Shown piece after piece: positions 55,518 through 62,616 of a DNA stretch of 64,000 nt. A program made the translations under genes and the position numbers. The stretch covers positions 124,001 through 188,000 of the forward strand of contig NZ_QGEH01000005.1 in assembly GCF_003258515.1 (NCBI RefSeq), written 5' to 3'. The stretch's first letter is position 1. Each line of letters starts with the position of its first letter. The notes beneath the pieces were generated by a model that had not been told where the DNA came from, did not search any database, and was given only the letters and a program-made list of their open reading frames with translations. Source of the stretch: Marinobacter bohaiensis (GTDB lineage Bacteria; Pseudomonadota; Gammaproteobacteria; Pseudomonadales; Oleiphilaceae).

Positions 55518-55913
55518 TCAGTTCGTCAGGAGCTGCGCCTCAATAGCCGCTTTGTCGATTACGGACCATACCTGCACAATCTTTTCGTCGCGGAATTCAT
55601 AGAAGACGTTCTCGGCAAAGGACACCGTTCTTCCGTGTACACCCAGGCCAAGAAATCGCGCCTTTGGCGTACAGTTGAAGCGGAGCCGGCTGGCTATGTA
55701 GGGAGGATCGGAAACCAGCAACTCAATGTTGAAGGATAGATCGGGAATCTCGGAAAAGTCTCTCTCCAGCATGCGCCGGTAGCCTGATACTCCGAGTCGC
55801 TCCCCGTTGTGCTTGACGTCATCATCAACAAAACGTCCCAACGACGTCCAACCCTGCCCATTCAAGCAGGCGATGTAGTCTCGATAGATGTTCGATAGTT
55901 CGGACTGGGTCAT
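55518..55913 (-). CDS. Cassette 7: SnoaL-like ester cyclase family protein
   Basis: A 131-residue NTF2-fold protein from the ATG at 55913 (GAGGAG upstream). It has the pattern of the cassette-borne ester-cyclase family: FVDDDVKHNGERLGVSGYRRMLERDF, then IPDLSFNIELLV, RLRFNCTPKARFLGL and VSFAENVFYEFRDEKIVQVWSVIDKAAIEAQL. Close relatives are repeatedly found as integron cassettes. Catalytic role unproven. Confidence 0.88.
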   Translation of the reverse strand: MTQSELSNIYRDYIACLNGQGWTSLGRFVDDDVKHNGERLGVSGYRRMLERDFSEIPDLSFNIELLVSDPPYIASRLRFNCTPKARFLGLGVHGRTVSFAENVFYEFRDEKIVQVWSVIDKAAIEAQLLTN

Positions 55914-56061
55914 CCAGGACTCCTCACAGCAAGACTCGACCATCGCTTGGAAGGGCGCATCGACGCTTAACGACGCAGTAGAGCTCCCCCACTTCTGAGG
56001 GGATTACAGCCGGATCGTACACCAGGCGGCCGGTGTCTTCGTTGTGGTGCTTTTTCTACAG

Positions 56062-56151
56062 CCTCAACGCCTGCGGTATCCGGCGCCGGAGCGCAGCGGA
56101 GGGAACCAAAAGCGCCACGCTTTTGGCGTCCGGTTGACTGCCTGGTTAAAC
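56062..56151 (-). other. attC: attC site 6
   Basis: Bounded by CCTCAAC (56062-56068) and GTTAAAC (56145-56151) on the plus strand. An internal stem CCAAAAGCG-N4-CGCTTTTGG is very clear. The TAA stop of the cassette 6 gene overlaps the outer core. Confidence 0.8.
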
Positions 56152-56499
56152 CTCATCGAAGCCAGACTCATCAGTGTAAATACATGCCGCCGGAGTTAGT
56201 CTTTCAATTGATGCAGGGTTAACTTGTGAAACACCCCACTCATTAGAGAACAGATATATTTTCTCTGCCTTTGATAAGCGCAGCAGCTCTTCGAATTCAG
56301 AGGCTGGATGCAGGGGCCGCCATATACTTTGGTATTGAACGTATAGCCCTTTCTTACCCTCGCGCTCGTGTACGGTCCGTTCGATACTATCTACTATTTC
56401 AATATGAGGCACGGCTAAACCAGAAGATTTCCGCTCTAGAACCCAAATAAGTTCTGATTTATTAACCCTGTATCTCAGATCAGCCTCTGGCTCTAACAT
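56146..56499 (-). CDS. Cassette 6: protein of unknown function
   Basis: A 117-residue soluble protein with a ribosome site (GAGGATGAGCA then ATG). It begins MLEPEADLRYRVNKSELIWVLERKSSG and is mixed alpha/beta with no signal peptide or membrane segment. I do not recognise the family. AT-rich relative to the chromosome. Confidence 0.65.
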   Translation of the reverse strand: MLEPEADLRYRVNKSELIWVLERKSSGLAVPHIEIVDSIERTVHEREGKKGLYVQYQSIWRPLHPASEFEELLRLSKAEKIYLFSNEWGVSQVNPASIERLTPAACIYTDESGFDEV

Positions 56500-56512
56500 T
56501 GCTCATCCTCAG

Positions 56513-56590
56513 GTTTAACGCCCGGCTCACGCGCCGGTTTGGTGCCGCGAAGCGGCGCAAAATCGGTCGCCGTGCAGCCGATTGTTATGT
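56513..56590 (-). other. attC: attC site 5
   Basis: Bounded by GTTTAAC (56513-56519) and GTTATGT (56584-56590) on the plus strand, with an internal CGCCGG...CGGTCG-type imperfect stem and a GCCGCGAAGCGGC hairpin. Confidence 0.8.
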
Positions 56591-56594
56591 TCCA

Positions 56595-58151
56595 TTAACG
56601 CCTTGTGTGTCTTTTTACAGCCACAATTGTTTGCCATATCAAACTTGCGAAAATCACATAGAACACAAGGCTAATTAATTCCATACCTTCTCTAAGCAGT
56701 TTTTTAAAAGGTATTATATTTGATGCGATGCTATTTATAAAATTTGAAATCGAACTAATCGCCTCATTGGCGGATGGCACGATACTGTATAGATAGTTTC
56801 CTTCATGCCCGACAATTAACAAGTAATAAAATATCGAGAACACAAAAACCCAAAAAACAGGCAACAAGTAGCTCTGACCAAATCGAGAGGCTTTCTCGTT
56901 CAGCCAAAATATCAGCCTTTCTTGGCTGATAGGCCTACCGGATAGCTCTTGTTTATATTTTCTCATTTCATAGGCGAAAAATTTGTTTGCTTCGATATGA
57001 TTTCCGATTTTATCAAAAGAGTCTTTTATTATTCTTAAAGTCTCTCTATTTGTGTTATCAGACAGCAAACTAATGTTCAGAAAGTTTGGCGCTTCCTTTA
57101 GATTCGCGTCCTCAAGATCAAGGCCTTGATTAAACTTAGAGTTTCTAAAATTTGTAAAATCTAAAAATGTTACATATCTAAACGTTGAGACTTTATTTAG
57201 CTCATTGTCGCCCTCTAAAGCTGCAAACTCGCACTTCTCAAAGCCCACAAAATCACTATATATGATTTTATAGCAATAAAAACTTCCATATTCTGAAGAG
57301 TAGGAGTCAAAAAGACCCTTAAAGTTAGTGTTTATTAATTTGACCTCGTCAATCTGTCCTTCTTTCAGCTCAACCTTGGCTTTGAACTCTGAATCCTCTA
57401 TTAATAAATACCTCGCCACCAATTTATTTAGCACAAACTTTTCTTCAATCTCACAATTTTCAATTCGCAAACTATTAATTTTAACTAAGACGCCATCCGT
57501 GTTATTAAATACAGGCTTTTTTATGATGACATTTCCAAACGAAAGGGCTTTATCAAAGGAGCAGTTATTAAAAAGAGGTATGTCTAGCAACGCATTATGA
57601 TTGTCATCTGCGTATGAACTTACACCTTCTCTGAAAAGGCACCCTTGATATAAAACATTATTTATATTCCCCAGTAGTTTAGATTGTGTAATACTCCACC
57701 ATTGAAAAAACTCACAATCTTGGAAAAATGCCTCAACTTCTGGAATCTCGACTGAGTGCGCCGTGAATTTGCAGTAGTTAAAATGAGCACCTTTTATTTT
57801 TCTTAGAACCTTAAGATAATCAAAATCATCTCTGCTATCCCTGCATGGAAAAAAAATAAAATCAAATACTACTATTTCGTCATTTGAAAATGCGATTACT
57901 TCATCGTCACCTACATCTTCGTGGAGATAGGTTTTAACTGCTTCTATGTTGACTAATCCAGGGTTGTCCGGTCGCTTCCATTTAAAAGCTGATTCAGCTA
58001 TGTACTCGATTAAAGCATCATAAAACTTTCTCAATATCCCTTTGTTTTGGAAGTCATGAGAATAGTCACCTTTCTGGCAATGAAGGACACACTCAGTGGT
58101 GTTTTCAAAAACCTCTCTTGAACAGTCATCGATGCTGCACACCGGGCCCAA
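56595..58151 (-). CDS. Cassette 5: Cys/His-motif, pentapeptide-like repeat and membrane protein
   Basis: A 518-residue protein, the largest cassette, starting at a TTG at 58151 with AAGGAG seven bases upstream. Residues 4-24 carry a Cys-x4-Cys-x10-Cys-x2-His-Cys cluster that looks like a small zinc-binding knuckle. From about 130 to 370 short repeats of pentapeptide-like character recur (FNYCKF, FQDCEF, YQGCLF, FNNCSF, FEKCEF, FRNSKF), suggesting a right-handed beta-helix. Two hydrophobic segments near the C-terminus (about 415-440 and 485-510) would anchor it in a membrane. Very AT-rich. Function unknown. Confidence 0.75.
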   Translation of the reverse strand: MGPVCSIDDCSREVFENTTECVLHCQKGDYSHDFQNKGILRKFYDALIEYIAESAFKWKRPDNPGLVNIEAVKTYLHEDVGDDEVIAFSNDEIVVFDFIFFPCRDSRDDFDYLKVLRKIKGAHFNYCKFTAHSVEIPEVEAFFQDCEFFQWWSITQSKLLGNINNVLYQGCLFREGVSSYADDNHNALLDIPLFNNCSFDKALSFGNVIIKKPVFNNTDGVLVKINSLRIENCEIEEKFVLNKLVARYLLIEDSEFKAKVELKEGQIDEVKLINTNFKGLFDSYSSEYGSFYCYKIIYSDFVGFEKCEFAALEGDNELNKVSTFRYVTFLDFTNFRNSKFNQGLDLEDANLKEAPNFLNISLLSDNTNRETLRIIKDSFDKIGNHIEANKFFAYEMRKYKQELSGRPISQERLIFWLNEKASRFGQSYLLPVFWVFVFSIFYYLLIVGHEGNYLYSIVPSANEAISSISNFINSIASNIIPFKKLLREGMELISLVFYVIFASLIWQTIVAVKRHTRR

Positions 58152-58174
58152 TGTATTACTCCTTAAGGGTAGAA

Positions 58175-58258
58175 ACATAACGCCAGCAGCATGCGCGCCC
58201 ATGAAATGAAGCCGAAGGCGCAATGTAATGGGCGTCGCCGTGCCTGCACTGGTTATGC
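58175..58258 (-). other. attC: attC site 4
   Basis: Bounded by ACATAAC (58175-58181) and GTTATGC (58252-58258) on the plus strand, with the inner stem GCCCAT...ATGGGC. The middle (GAAATGAAGCCGAAGGCGC) closely resembles that of attC 2. Confidence 0.85.
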
Positions 58259-59143
58259 CTAAAGTACTCGATTGATGATGAATGGCAAGAATATTTCATC
58301 AGAATTTTCTTGTAATTCATGGCCTACGCGGCAGTCAATATTAACGTGGAAATTTCCGTCAGAAAATTGAACATTCTTTCTATGGCCGTCTTCGCGCTTA
58401 AGCAACATTTCGATTGCTTGGTCAGGAATCTTTCCTTTCAACTGTTTGAGTATTTCTTCACCGAAGTCAAATGTCATTACATAACTATCACCCTCTTCGG
58501 ATTTTATTCCTGAACCTGTTGTAAATAGGTCTGGATCTAGCTGTGCAATAAACCCAACGGGCACATTGGGAAAAATTAAACTCTCAAATTCATGAAATCC
58601 AAGCCGCTTCAGGTGTAGGCCAAAGTCTTTAGCCAGCTTAAAGTCCGCTTTAGTAACATTCTCTGGAGAAACATATTTTTTCAGGTTGTCAAAGTATTTG
58701 GCTAATGACCTCATATCGAAATGTAGAATCGGCTCGCCCTTGCTGATGTGGTAAAGAGCGAATTCTCTTCCGTTGCATAGCGCAAATAGCGGTACTCGAA
58801 TCTCACTGTGAATGGCATATGAGTACGCTTGCTCCACATGCTTTCCCTCGAGAATATTCTCGTTTGGCCCTTTAGCTTCGAGAACCCAGGCAAACTCTCC
58901 ATTCACTTCGAATAGGTAGTCCGGGATGCACGTAATTTTCTTTCTGGCGCTACCAACTGAAACGAAGGGGTGCTTTAGAGGCTTGCTTCGAATTATCTTG
59001 AAAGGCCTCGCTGTGCTGTAACCCACAGCTTTTATGATGGGAGAGATAATTTCTTCCCTCACCGAATCCTCTCTGAAATCAGAGTCTTCTAGAGCCTCAA
59101 AATCAAAGTCTTCAATAGGATTAAAGGCTTTCTCGAATTTCAA
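58259..59143 (-). CDS. Cassette 4: HsdR N-terminal-like PD-(D/E)XK nuclease domain protein
   Basis: A 294-residue protein starting at a TTG at 59143 (GGAGAG five bases upstream). Residues about 25-160 match the type I restriction HsdR N-terminal nuclease pattern: REEIISPIIKAVGY, then IPDYLFEVNG with the catalytic Asp and WVLEAKGP with the Glu-x-Lys pair, and the QAYSYAIHSEIRVPLFALCNG segment. There is no helicase domain, so it is a stand-alone nuclease-like module with a C-terminal region of unknown type. A defence or DNA-processing role is inference. Confidence 0.78.
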   Translation of the reverse strand: MKFEKAFNPIEDFDFEALEDSDFREDSVREEIISPIIKAVGYSTARPFKIIRSKPLKHPFVSVGSARKKITCIPDYLFEVNGEFAWVLEAKGPNENILEGKHVEQAYSYAIHSEIRVPLFALCNGREFALYHISKGEPILHFDMRSLAKYFDNLKKYVSPENVTKADFKLAKDFGLHLKRLGFHEFESLIFPNVPVGFIAQLDPDLFTTGSGIKSEEGDSYVMTFDFGEEILKQLKGKIPDQAIEMLLKREDGHRKNVQFSDGNFHVNIDCRVGHELQENSDEIFLPFIINRVL

Positions 59144-59164
59144 AGCTGCTCTCCGTTTCAAAGG

Positions 59165-59224
59165 GCATAACGCTTGCAGCAGGGGCGCGACGACAGGAGC
59201 GTCCCTTGCCTGCATTGGTTATAT
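59165..59224 (-). other. attC: attC site 3
   Basis: Bounded by GCATAAC (59165-59171) and GTTATAT (59218-59224) on the plus strand. About 60 bases, near the minimum size. Inner arms GCAGCAGGGGCG and CGTCCCTTGCCTGC pair imperfectly. The TAA stop of cassette 3 lies in the outer core. Confidence 0.8.
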
Positions 59225-59698
59225 GCATCGGTCGATCACATTGATCAACTCTTCGTGGATTGCAATTCGAAATTGTCCCCGAGCTCTCTCGATGAGCACT
59301 CCCACAATAATCAGCGCAATAGCGAATAGAAATACCTTGGGAGGACTGGAAAAGTGCTCTGAAAAAACAGTATTCAAAGAGCTCAAACCAAGCACTGAGA
59401 TCGCACTAACAAAGATAAGAATAAAATTACTACGCTCTGAAATTTTTGAGTTGGTATTTTTGAGAGCCAGCATGTAATCGTTTAGCTCATTCTTCGTTAC
59501 AGCCTTTTTACTGAGAAGTTCAGACAGCCACGCCACACCGTATCGAGCGATACTCGTTTCACGCTCTATAAATTTCAGCCAGTATCTTTCTGATCCTACT
59601 AGCCGATAGAAAAAACCAAATAGCGTGAAAAAATTGCCCTCAACATGCTCACTTCGTTCTTTCAGATAGGACTGTTTGAATTCTTTGAAATTTCTCAT
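59219..59698 (-). CDS. Cassette 3: two-span membrane protein, function unknown
   Basis: A 159-residue protein. The first 90 residues are polar and helical (RNFKEFKQSYLKERSEHVEGNFF); two hydrophobic segments follow (FILIFVSAISVLGLSSL and VFLFAIALIIVGVLI). I do not recognise the family. The start ATG at 59698 has only a weak GAG two bases upstream. Confidence 0.65.
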   Translation of the reverse strand: MRNFKEFKQSYLKERSEHVEGNFFTLFGFFYRLVGSERYWLKFIERETSIARYGVAWLSELLSKKAVTKNELNDYMLALKNTNSKISERSNFILIFVSAISVLGLSSLNTVFSEHFSSPPKVFLFAIALIIVGVLIERARGQFRIAIHEELINVIDRCI

Positions 59699-59713
59699 GT
59701 CTCGGACTTATTC

Positions 59714-59798
59714 ATATAACGCCATTCAGCACGCGCGGCTACGAAATGGAGGCGAAGCCGCAATGTAGTAGACGTCGCCGTGACTGGCCTTGTTATGG
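59714..59798 (-). other. attC: attC site 2
   Basis: Bounded by ATATAAC (59714-59720) and GTTATGG (59792-59798) on the plus strand, with GGCGAAGCC as the central hairpin. The stop of cassette 2 lies in the outer core. Similar to attC 4 in its middle. Confidence 0.85.
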
Positions 59799-60218
59799 CG
59801 ACAACTGCCGCCATGCCGTTTTGTTGAAAATACCACAGACTGCTCCAGGCACCGCAAATACGGCAATAAAGCCCAGAGAGACCGCCACCGACCTGCTACC
59901 TGACCAGAGATCAAAGAATATGCCGAAACATAGAGCAACCAATACGCCAGATAAGCCACCCAATAGGACGGCAAAGCTTAAACTTATCTCTTCCTCGCGC
60001 CCCTTATAACTCCAGAGCAGAATCCCATCAAAAATTGCTGCAATAAAGGCTGGCACCAGGCCAACGATGTAGGAAAACAAGAAAAGGTTGGGAAATCCGG
60101 GATCATCTGTCGATGGGCTACCCATCAACTGAGCCAGGGTATATCCACCGATACCCGGACCGAAAAGCAGGAACCAAAACACCAAAATTGAACTGCTCTT
60201 CAGGAAGCCCAGACTCAA
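59793..60218 (-). CDS. Cassette 2: four-span membrane protein, function unknown
   Basis: A 141-residue integral membrane protein starting at a TTG at 60218 after GGAG. Four hydrophobic segments are visible (about 10-30, 45-65, 78-103 and 110-130). No motif reveals a function. It is between attC 1 and attC 2. Confidence 0.65.
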   Translation of the reverse strand: MSLGFLKSSSILVFWFLLFGPGIGGYTLAQLMGSPSTDDPGFPNLFLFSYIVGLVPAFIAAIFDGILLWSYKGREEEISLSFAVLLGGLSGVLVALCFGIFFDLWSGSRSVAVSLGFIAVFAVPGAVCGIFNKTAWRQLSP

Positions 60219-60229
60219 ATTCTCCTTTT

Positions 60230-60317
60230 GCCATAACGTTTGAGCTAAGCGGCGCGGCTTTAGCCGCGTCCGGTGTAGGCCCGAAGGGCCGGAACATACT
60301 TGAGCGATTTGTTATGC
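60230..60317 (-). other. attC: attC site 1
   Basis: Bounded by CCATAAC (60231-60237) and GTTATGC (60311-60317) on the plus strand, with strong inner hairpins GCGCGGCTTTAGCCGCG and GGCCCGAAGGGCC. The stop codon TAA of cassette 1 lies in the outer core. The most canonical of the eight. Confidence 0.88.
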
Positions 60318-60824
60318 ATCGGCAAACACTAGGTCGTAGAATCGCTCTACAGTCTTGTCTAGCGCAGGTAGCAGCTCAAATCGTGATCCGTCTTTCCTCT
60401 TAATGATCACCGCAGACCGAACGCTTTCTTTGTCTTCAGAAAGATACTCTTCATGAATTTCAATAATCTGGTCTTCGGAGGAAAATGTGCCCCCCTCAAT
60501 TGCGCCACAGGAATTGACAGTAGAATGGCGTGAAAAGGGCCCTACCTCGGTATATAAATGCTTGTAGGCATTTGAGACACTTCGAATATCGCGAAAGGCG
60601 CCTTCCGTCTCTTCTGAAAGGTAGTTTACAAGGTCGCCTATAGTGTCAAATGCAACAACCTTCTCAGGGCAGTGGCGCTTGTTATAGGCCAAGTAATGGT
60701 CGGCTAAGTGGGAGCACGAGACGGCAGCATTGAAGCCTCTGCGCACGTCACCGGGCCTTTCATGGCAATCGAGTCGGTTCTGATCAACGAACGCTTCGAG
60801 AAATTGCTCTGGAGTCATTCCCAT
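60312..60824 (-). CDS. Cassette 1: soluble protein of unknown function
   Basis: A 170-residue protein, the most recently inserted cassette by position. It is mostly helical at first (PEQFLEAFVDQNRLDCHERPGDVRRGFNAAVSCSHLADHYLAYN), then has FRDIRSVSNAYKHLY, a spacing of helices reminiscent of HEPN-like proteins, followed by a beta-rich end (SAVIIKRKDGSRFELLP). I would not assign a function. Start ATG at 60824, or six bases further in at 60818. Confidence 0.68.
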   Translation of the reverse strand: MGMTPEQFLEAFVDQNRLDCHERPGDVRRGFNAAVSCSHLADHYLAYNKRHCPEKVVAFDTIGDLVNYLSEETEGAFRDIRSVSNAYKHLYTEVGPFSRHSTVNSCGAIEGGTFSSEDQIIEIHEEYLSEDKESVRSAVIIKRKDGSRFELLPALDKTVERFYDLVFADA

Positions 60825-60842
60825 TCTATGTCCAACCGAGAT

Positions 60843-60950
60843 GCATAACAGTAATTAGACCGCGTTCCGCGATATCGAATAATCGTGCGTTCTCGATAAT
60901 GTCGCCCTACGGGCGGTTTCGGTACGGTCGTTAATTCCATTTAAACAACA
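60843..60950 (-). other. attI: Putative attI recombination site
   Basis: The junction between cassette 1 and the integrase leader has GTTATGC on the minus strand (60849-60843), matching the cassette core type. The segment between this and the integrase gene is the expected attI. Its exact extent cannot be fixed from one sequence. Confidence 0.6.
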
Positions 60951-60952
60951 CC

Positions 60953-61000
60953 TTAGCGTCTCGTCGCCGTTGGCGCCATGTCTTCGTTTGACTTCTTCAT
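60953..61000 (-). CDS. Possible 15-codon leader ORF in the attI region
   Basis: On the minus strand an ATG at about 61000 opens a 15-codon frame (MKKSNEDMAPTATRR) ending at 60953, between the integrase and the first cassette. Class 1 integrons have a comparable short leader ORF that helps translation of the first cassette. Very short, so support is weak. Confidence 0.25.
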   Translation of the reverse strand: MKKSNEDMAPTATRR

Positions 61001-61018
61001 TCTGTCATTCCAATATAA

Positions 61019-61034
61019 CTGTATAAAAATACAG
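61019..61034 (+). promoter_or_regulatory. LexA-type SOS box in the intI promoter
   Basis: CTGT-ATAAAAAT-ACAG matches the LexA consensus CTGT-N8-ACAG perfectly and lies 24 bases before the integrase start codon, over the probable -10/+1 region. This predicts SOS induction of the integrase. Confidence 0.8.
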
Positions 61035-61057
61035 CTTCGCAGACAGGAGGTCAGCGA

Positions 61058-62017
61058 ATGGCGCAACGGGAACCCCGCCTCAGGGAGCAGGTCCGCCGGG
61101 TGATGCGGTTGGGCCGGTACAGTATTCGGACGGAGAAATCCTACTGGTACTGGATTCGCTATTTCATCCGCTTCCAGAACCTGACCCATCCTCGCCAATT
61201 GGGCGCGCCCGATGTCAGGGACTTTCTGACCTGGCTGGCGGTGGAGCGGAATGTCGCGGCGGCGACGCAGGATCAGGCGTTGAACGCCCTCGTTTTCCTT
61301 TACAGCAAGGTGCTGGAGGCGCCACTGGGGGATATCGGTGACGCCACCCGCTCGAAACGGCCGCCCAGACTCCCCACGGTGCTCACCCACGATGAGGCCA
61401 TGCGGCTGATTCAGCAGTTGTCATCGCCGTATGACGTGATGGCGTCTTTGATGTACGGCGCCGGCCTGAGGGTGACCGAAGCCGCCCGCCTGCGCGTGAA
61501 GGATATCGACCAGGCCCGGCGGGTCATTACGGTTCGCGATGGCAAGGGCGGGAAAGACCGCACGACCCTGTTGCCCGAGGCGCTGGCAAGCCGACTGGCC
61601 GCCCACATCGAGCGCATCGCCTTTTCCTGGCGCGGGCGGGACCGGCACATAACCGCACCCGTCACCCTGCCCTTTGCCCTGCGCCGCAAATACCCGGGCG
61701 CGGACACGTCGCTCGAATGGCAGTGGCTGTTTCCGTCCCAAGGGTTGTGCGCGGACGATACCGGGCGCGCCGTGCGTCACCACATCCATGTCTCCAGCGT
61801 GCAGAAAGCGGTCCGCAACGCGGCTGCAGACGCGGGGATTCACAAGCCGACCGGCTGCCACACGCTGCGCCACACGTTCGCGACGGAGCTGCTACGGCGC
61901 GGCAGCGATATCCGGACGGTCCAGTCGCTGCTGGGCCATGCGAACGTGCGCACCACCCAGATCTATACCCATGTGCTGGGCGAAGGCTTTGCGGGGGTGA
62001 ACAGCCCGCTGGGCTGA
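61058..62017 (+). CDS. intI: Integron integrase IntI
   Basis: A 319-residue tyrosine recombinase with AGGAGG before the ATG. It starts QVRRVMRLGRYSIRTEKSYWYWIRYFIRF. Catalytic residues are Arg138 (GAGLRVTEAARLRVKD), His268 and Arg271 (CHTLRHTFATELL), His294 (LLGHANVRTT) and Tyr303 (QIYTHV). The insert LPFALRRKYPGADTSLEWQWLFPS (about 204-227) is the extra helix region that separates IntI from XerC/D. It looks intact. It is divergent from the cassettes. Confidence 0.95.
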   Translation: MAQREPRLREQVRRVMRLGRYSIRTEKSYWYWIRYFIRFQNLTHPRQLGAPDVRDFLTWLAVERNVAAATQDQALNALVFLYSKVLEAPLGDIGDATRSKRPPRLPTVLTHDEAMRLIQQLSSPYDVMASLMYGAGLRVTEAARLRVKDIDQARRVITVRDGKGGKDRTTLLPEALASRLAAHIERIAFSWRGRDRHITAPVTLPFALRRKYPGADTSLEWQWLFPSQGLCADDTGRAVRHHIHVSSVQKAVRNAAADAGIHKPTGCHTLRHTFATELLRRGSDIRTVQSLLGHANVRTTQIYTHVLGEGFAGVNSPLG

Positions 62018-62019
62018 AA

Positions 62020-62616
62020 TCAGCGGCCCGCCTGGCCCACCGCGCCCGCCGTGGCCACCAGCTCGTCGATCACGCCATCCAGCATCGGTTGCCAGTTGTC
62101 GCCCTTGAACTCGCCGTTGCCGTCGAATACCTGGTTGGCCTGGGGCACGGCCATTTGCGTGGGAATCACCTGCACGCCGATGTTGCCCAGCATCATGCGC
62201 AGGGGCACGAGGCCACGCATGCCGCCAAAACCGCCGGGGGACGCGGACAGCAGCCCCGCCACCTTGCCCTTGAAGGCCGCCAGACCGGGCTCGTCGCTGG
62301 ATTCCGGGCGACTGATCCAGTGCAGGGTGTTGACCAGCAGCGGCGTGAGGGTGCTGTTGTATTCCGGCGCGGCGATGCAGAAGCCGTGGTGGTCGCGGAA
62401 CACTTGCTTCAGGTCACGCGCCGCCTGGGGCAGCCCTTTTTCCGCTTCCAGATCGCCGTTATAGATGGGCATCTCGTAGTGGGCGAGGTTGATGCGGGTG
62501 ACGCTGACGCCGTCGCGCGTCTCCGCCGTGCGGGCGGCGGCTTCGGCCAGTTGCGCGTTGAAAGATCCGGTGCGGGTGCTGCCAGCCATGAACAACAGCT
62601 TGACGGGTTGGGCCAT
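62020..62616 (-). CDS. NADPH-dependent FMN reductase family protein
   Basis: A 198-residue flavodoxin-fold oxidoreductase. It has the FMN-phosphate loop MAGSTRTGSFNAQLAEAAAR, FCIAAPEYNSTLTPLLVNTLHWISRP and GLLSASPGGFGGMRGL, all typical of chromate/quinone/FMN reductases. AGGAGA precedes the ATG at 62616. It converges with intI with two bases between the stop codons and is of chromosomal base composition. Confidence 0.92.
   Translation of the reverse strand: MAQPVKLLFMAGSTRTGSFNAQLAEAAARTAETRDGVSVTRINLAHYEMPIYNGDLEAEKGLPQAARDLKQVFRDHHGFCIAAPEYNSTLTPLLVNTLHWISRPESSDEPGLAAFKGKVAGLLSASPGGFGGMRGLVPLRMMLGNIGVQVIPTQMAVPQANQVFDGNGEFKGDNWQPMLDGVIDELVATAGAVGQAGR

Larger units (their letters stand above)
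54785..62017. mobile_element. Integron: integrase gene, attI and eight minus-strand gene cassettes
   Basis: An IntI-type integrase (61058-62017, +) faces away from eight consecutive cassettes (54785-60849), all on the minus strand. Each gene is followed by an attC-like site framed by RYYYAAC-like and GTTRRRY-like cores, and in several the stop codon falls inside the outer core. The cassettes are visibly AT-richer than the flanks. The attC sites differ from one another, unlike the uniform repeats of Vibrio superintegrons. Left border at 54785 is the last attC; chromosomal genes follow. Confidence 0.88.

Noticed and set aside
55965-55971. GCTTAAC, a perfect RYYYAAC core, as an extra attC end
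   Set aside because: No partner GTTRRRY with an inverted arm lies at attC distance, and the flanking cassette junctions are already accounted for. It could be a relic, but one heptamer is not evidence.
59034-59477. Plus-strand open frames inside the cassette array
   Set aside because: They are antisense to cassettes with good motifs, cross attC sites and lack ribosome sites. All supported cassette genes read on the minus strand.
60988-61022. A TTGACT / TATAAC pair as the intI promoter
   Set aside because: The spacing is 20 bases, too long for a good sigma-70 promoter. The AT-rich region and LexA box still mark the promoter area, but I could not assign the exact hexamers.
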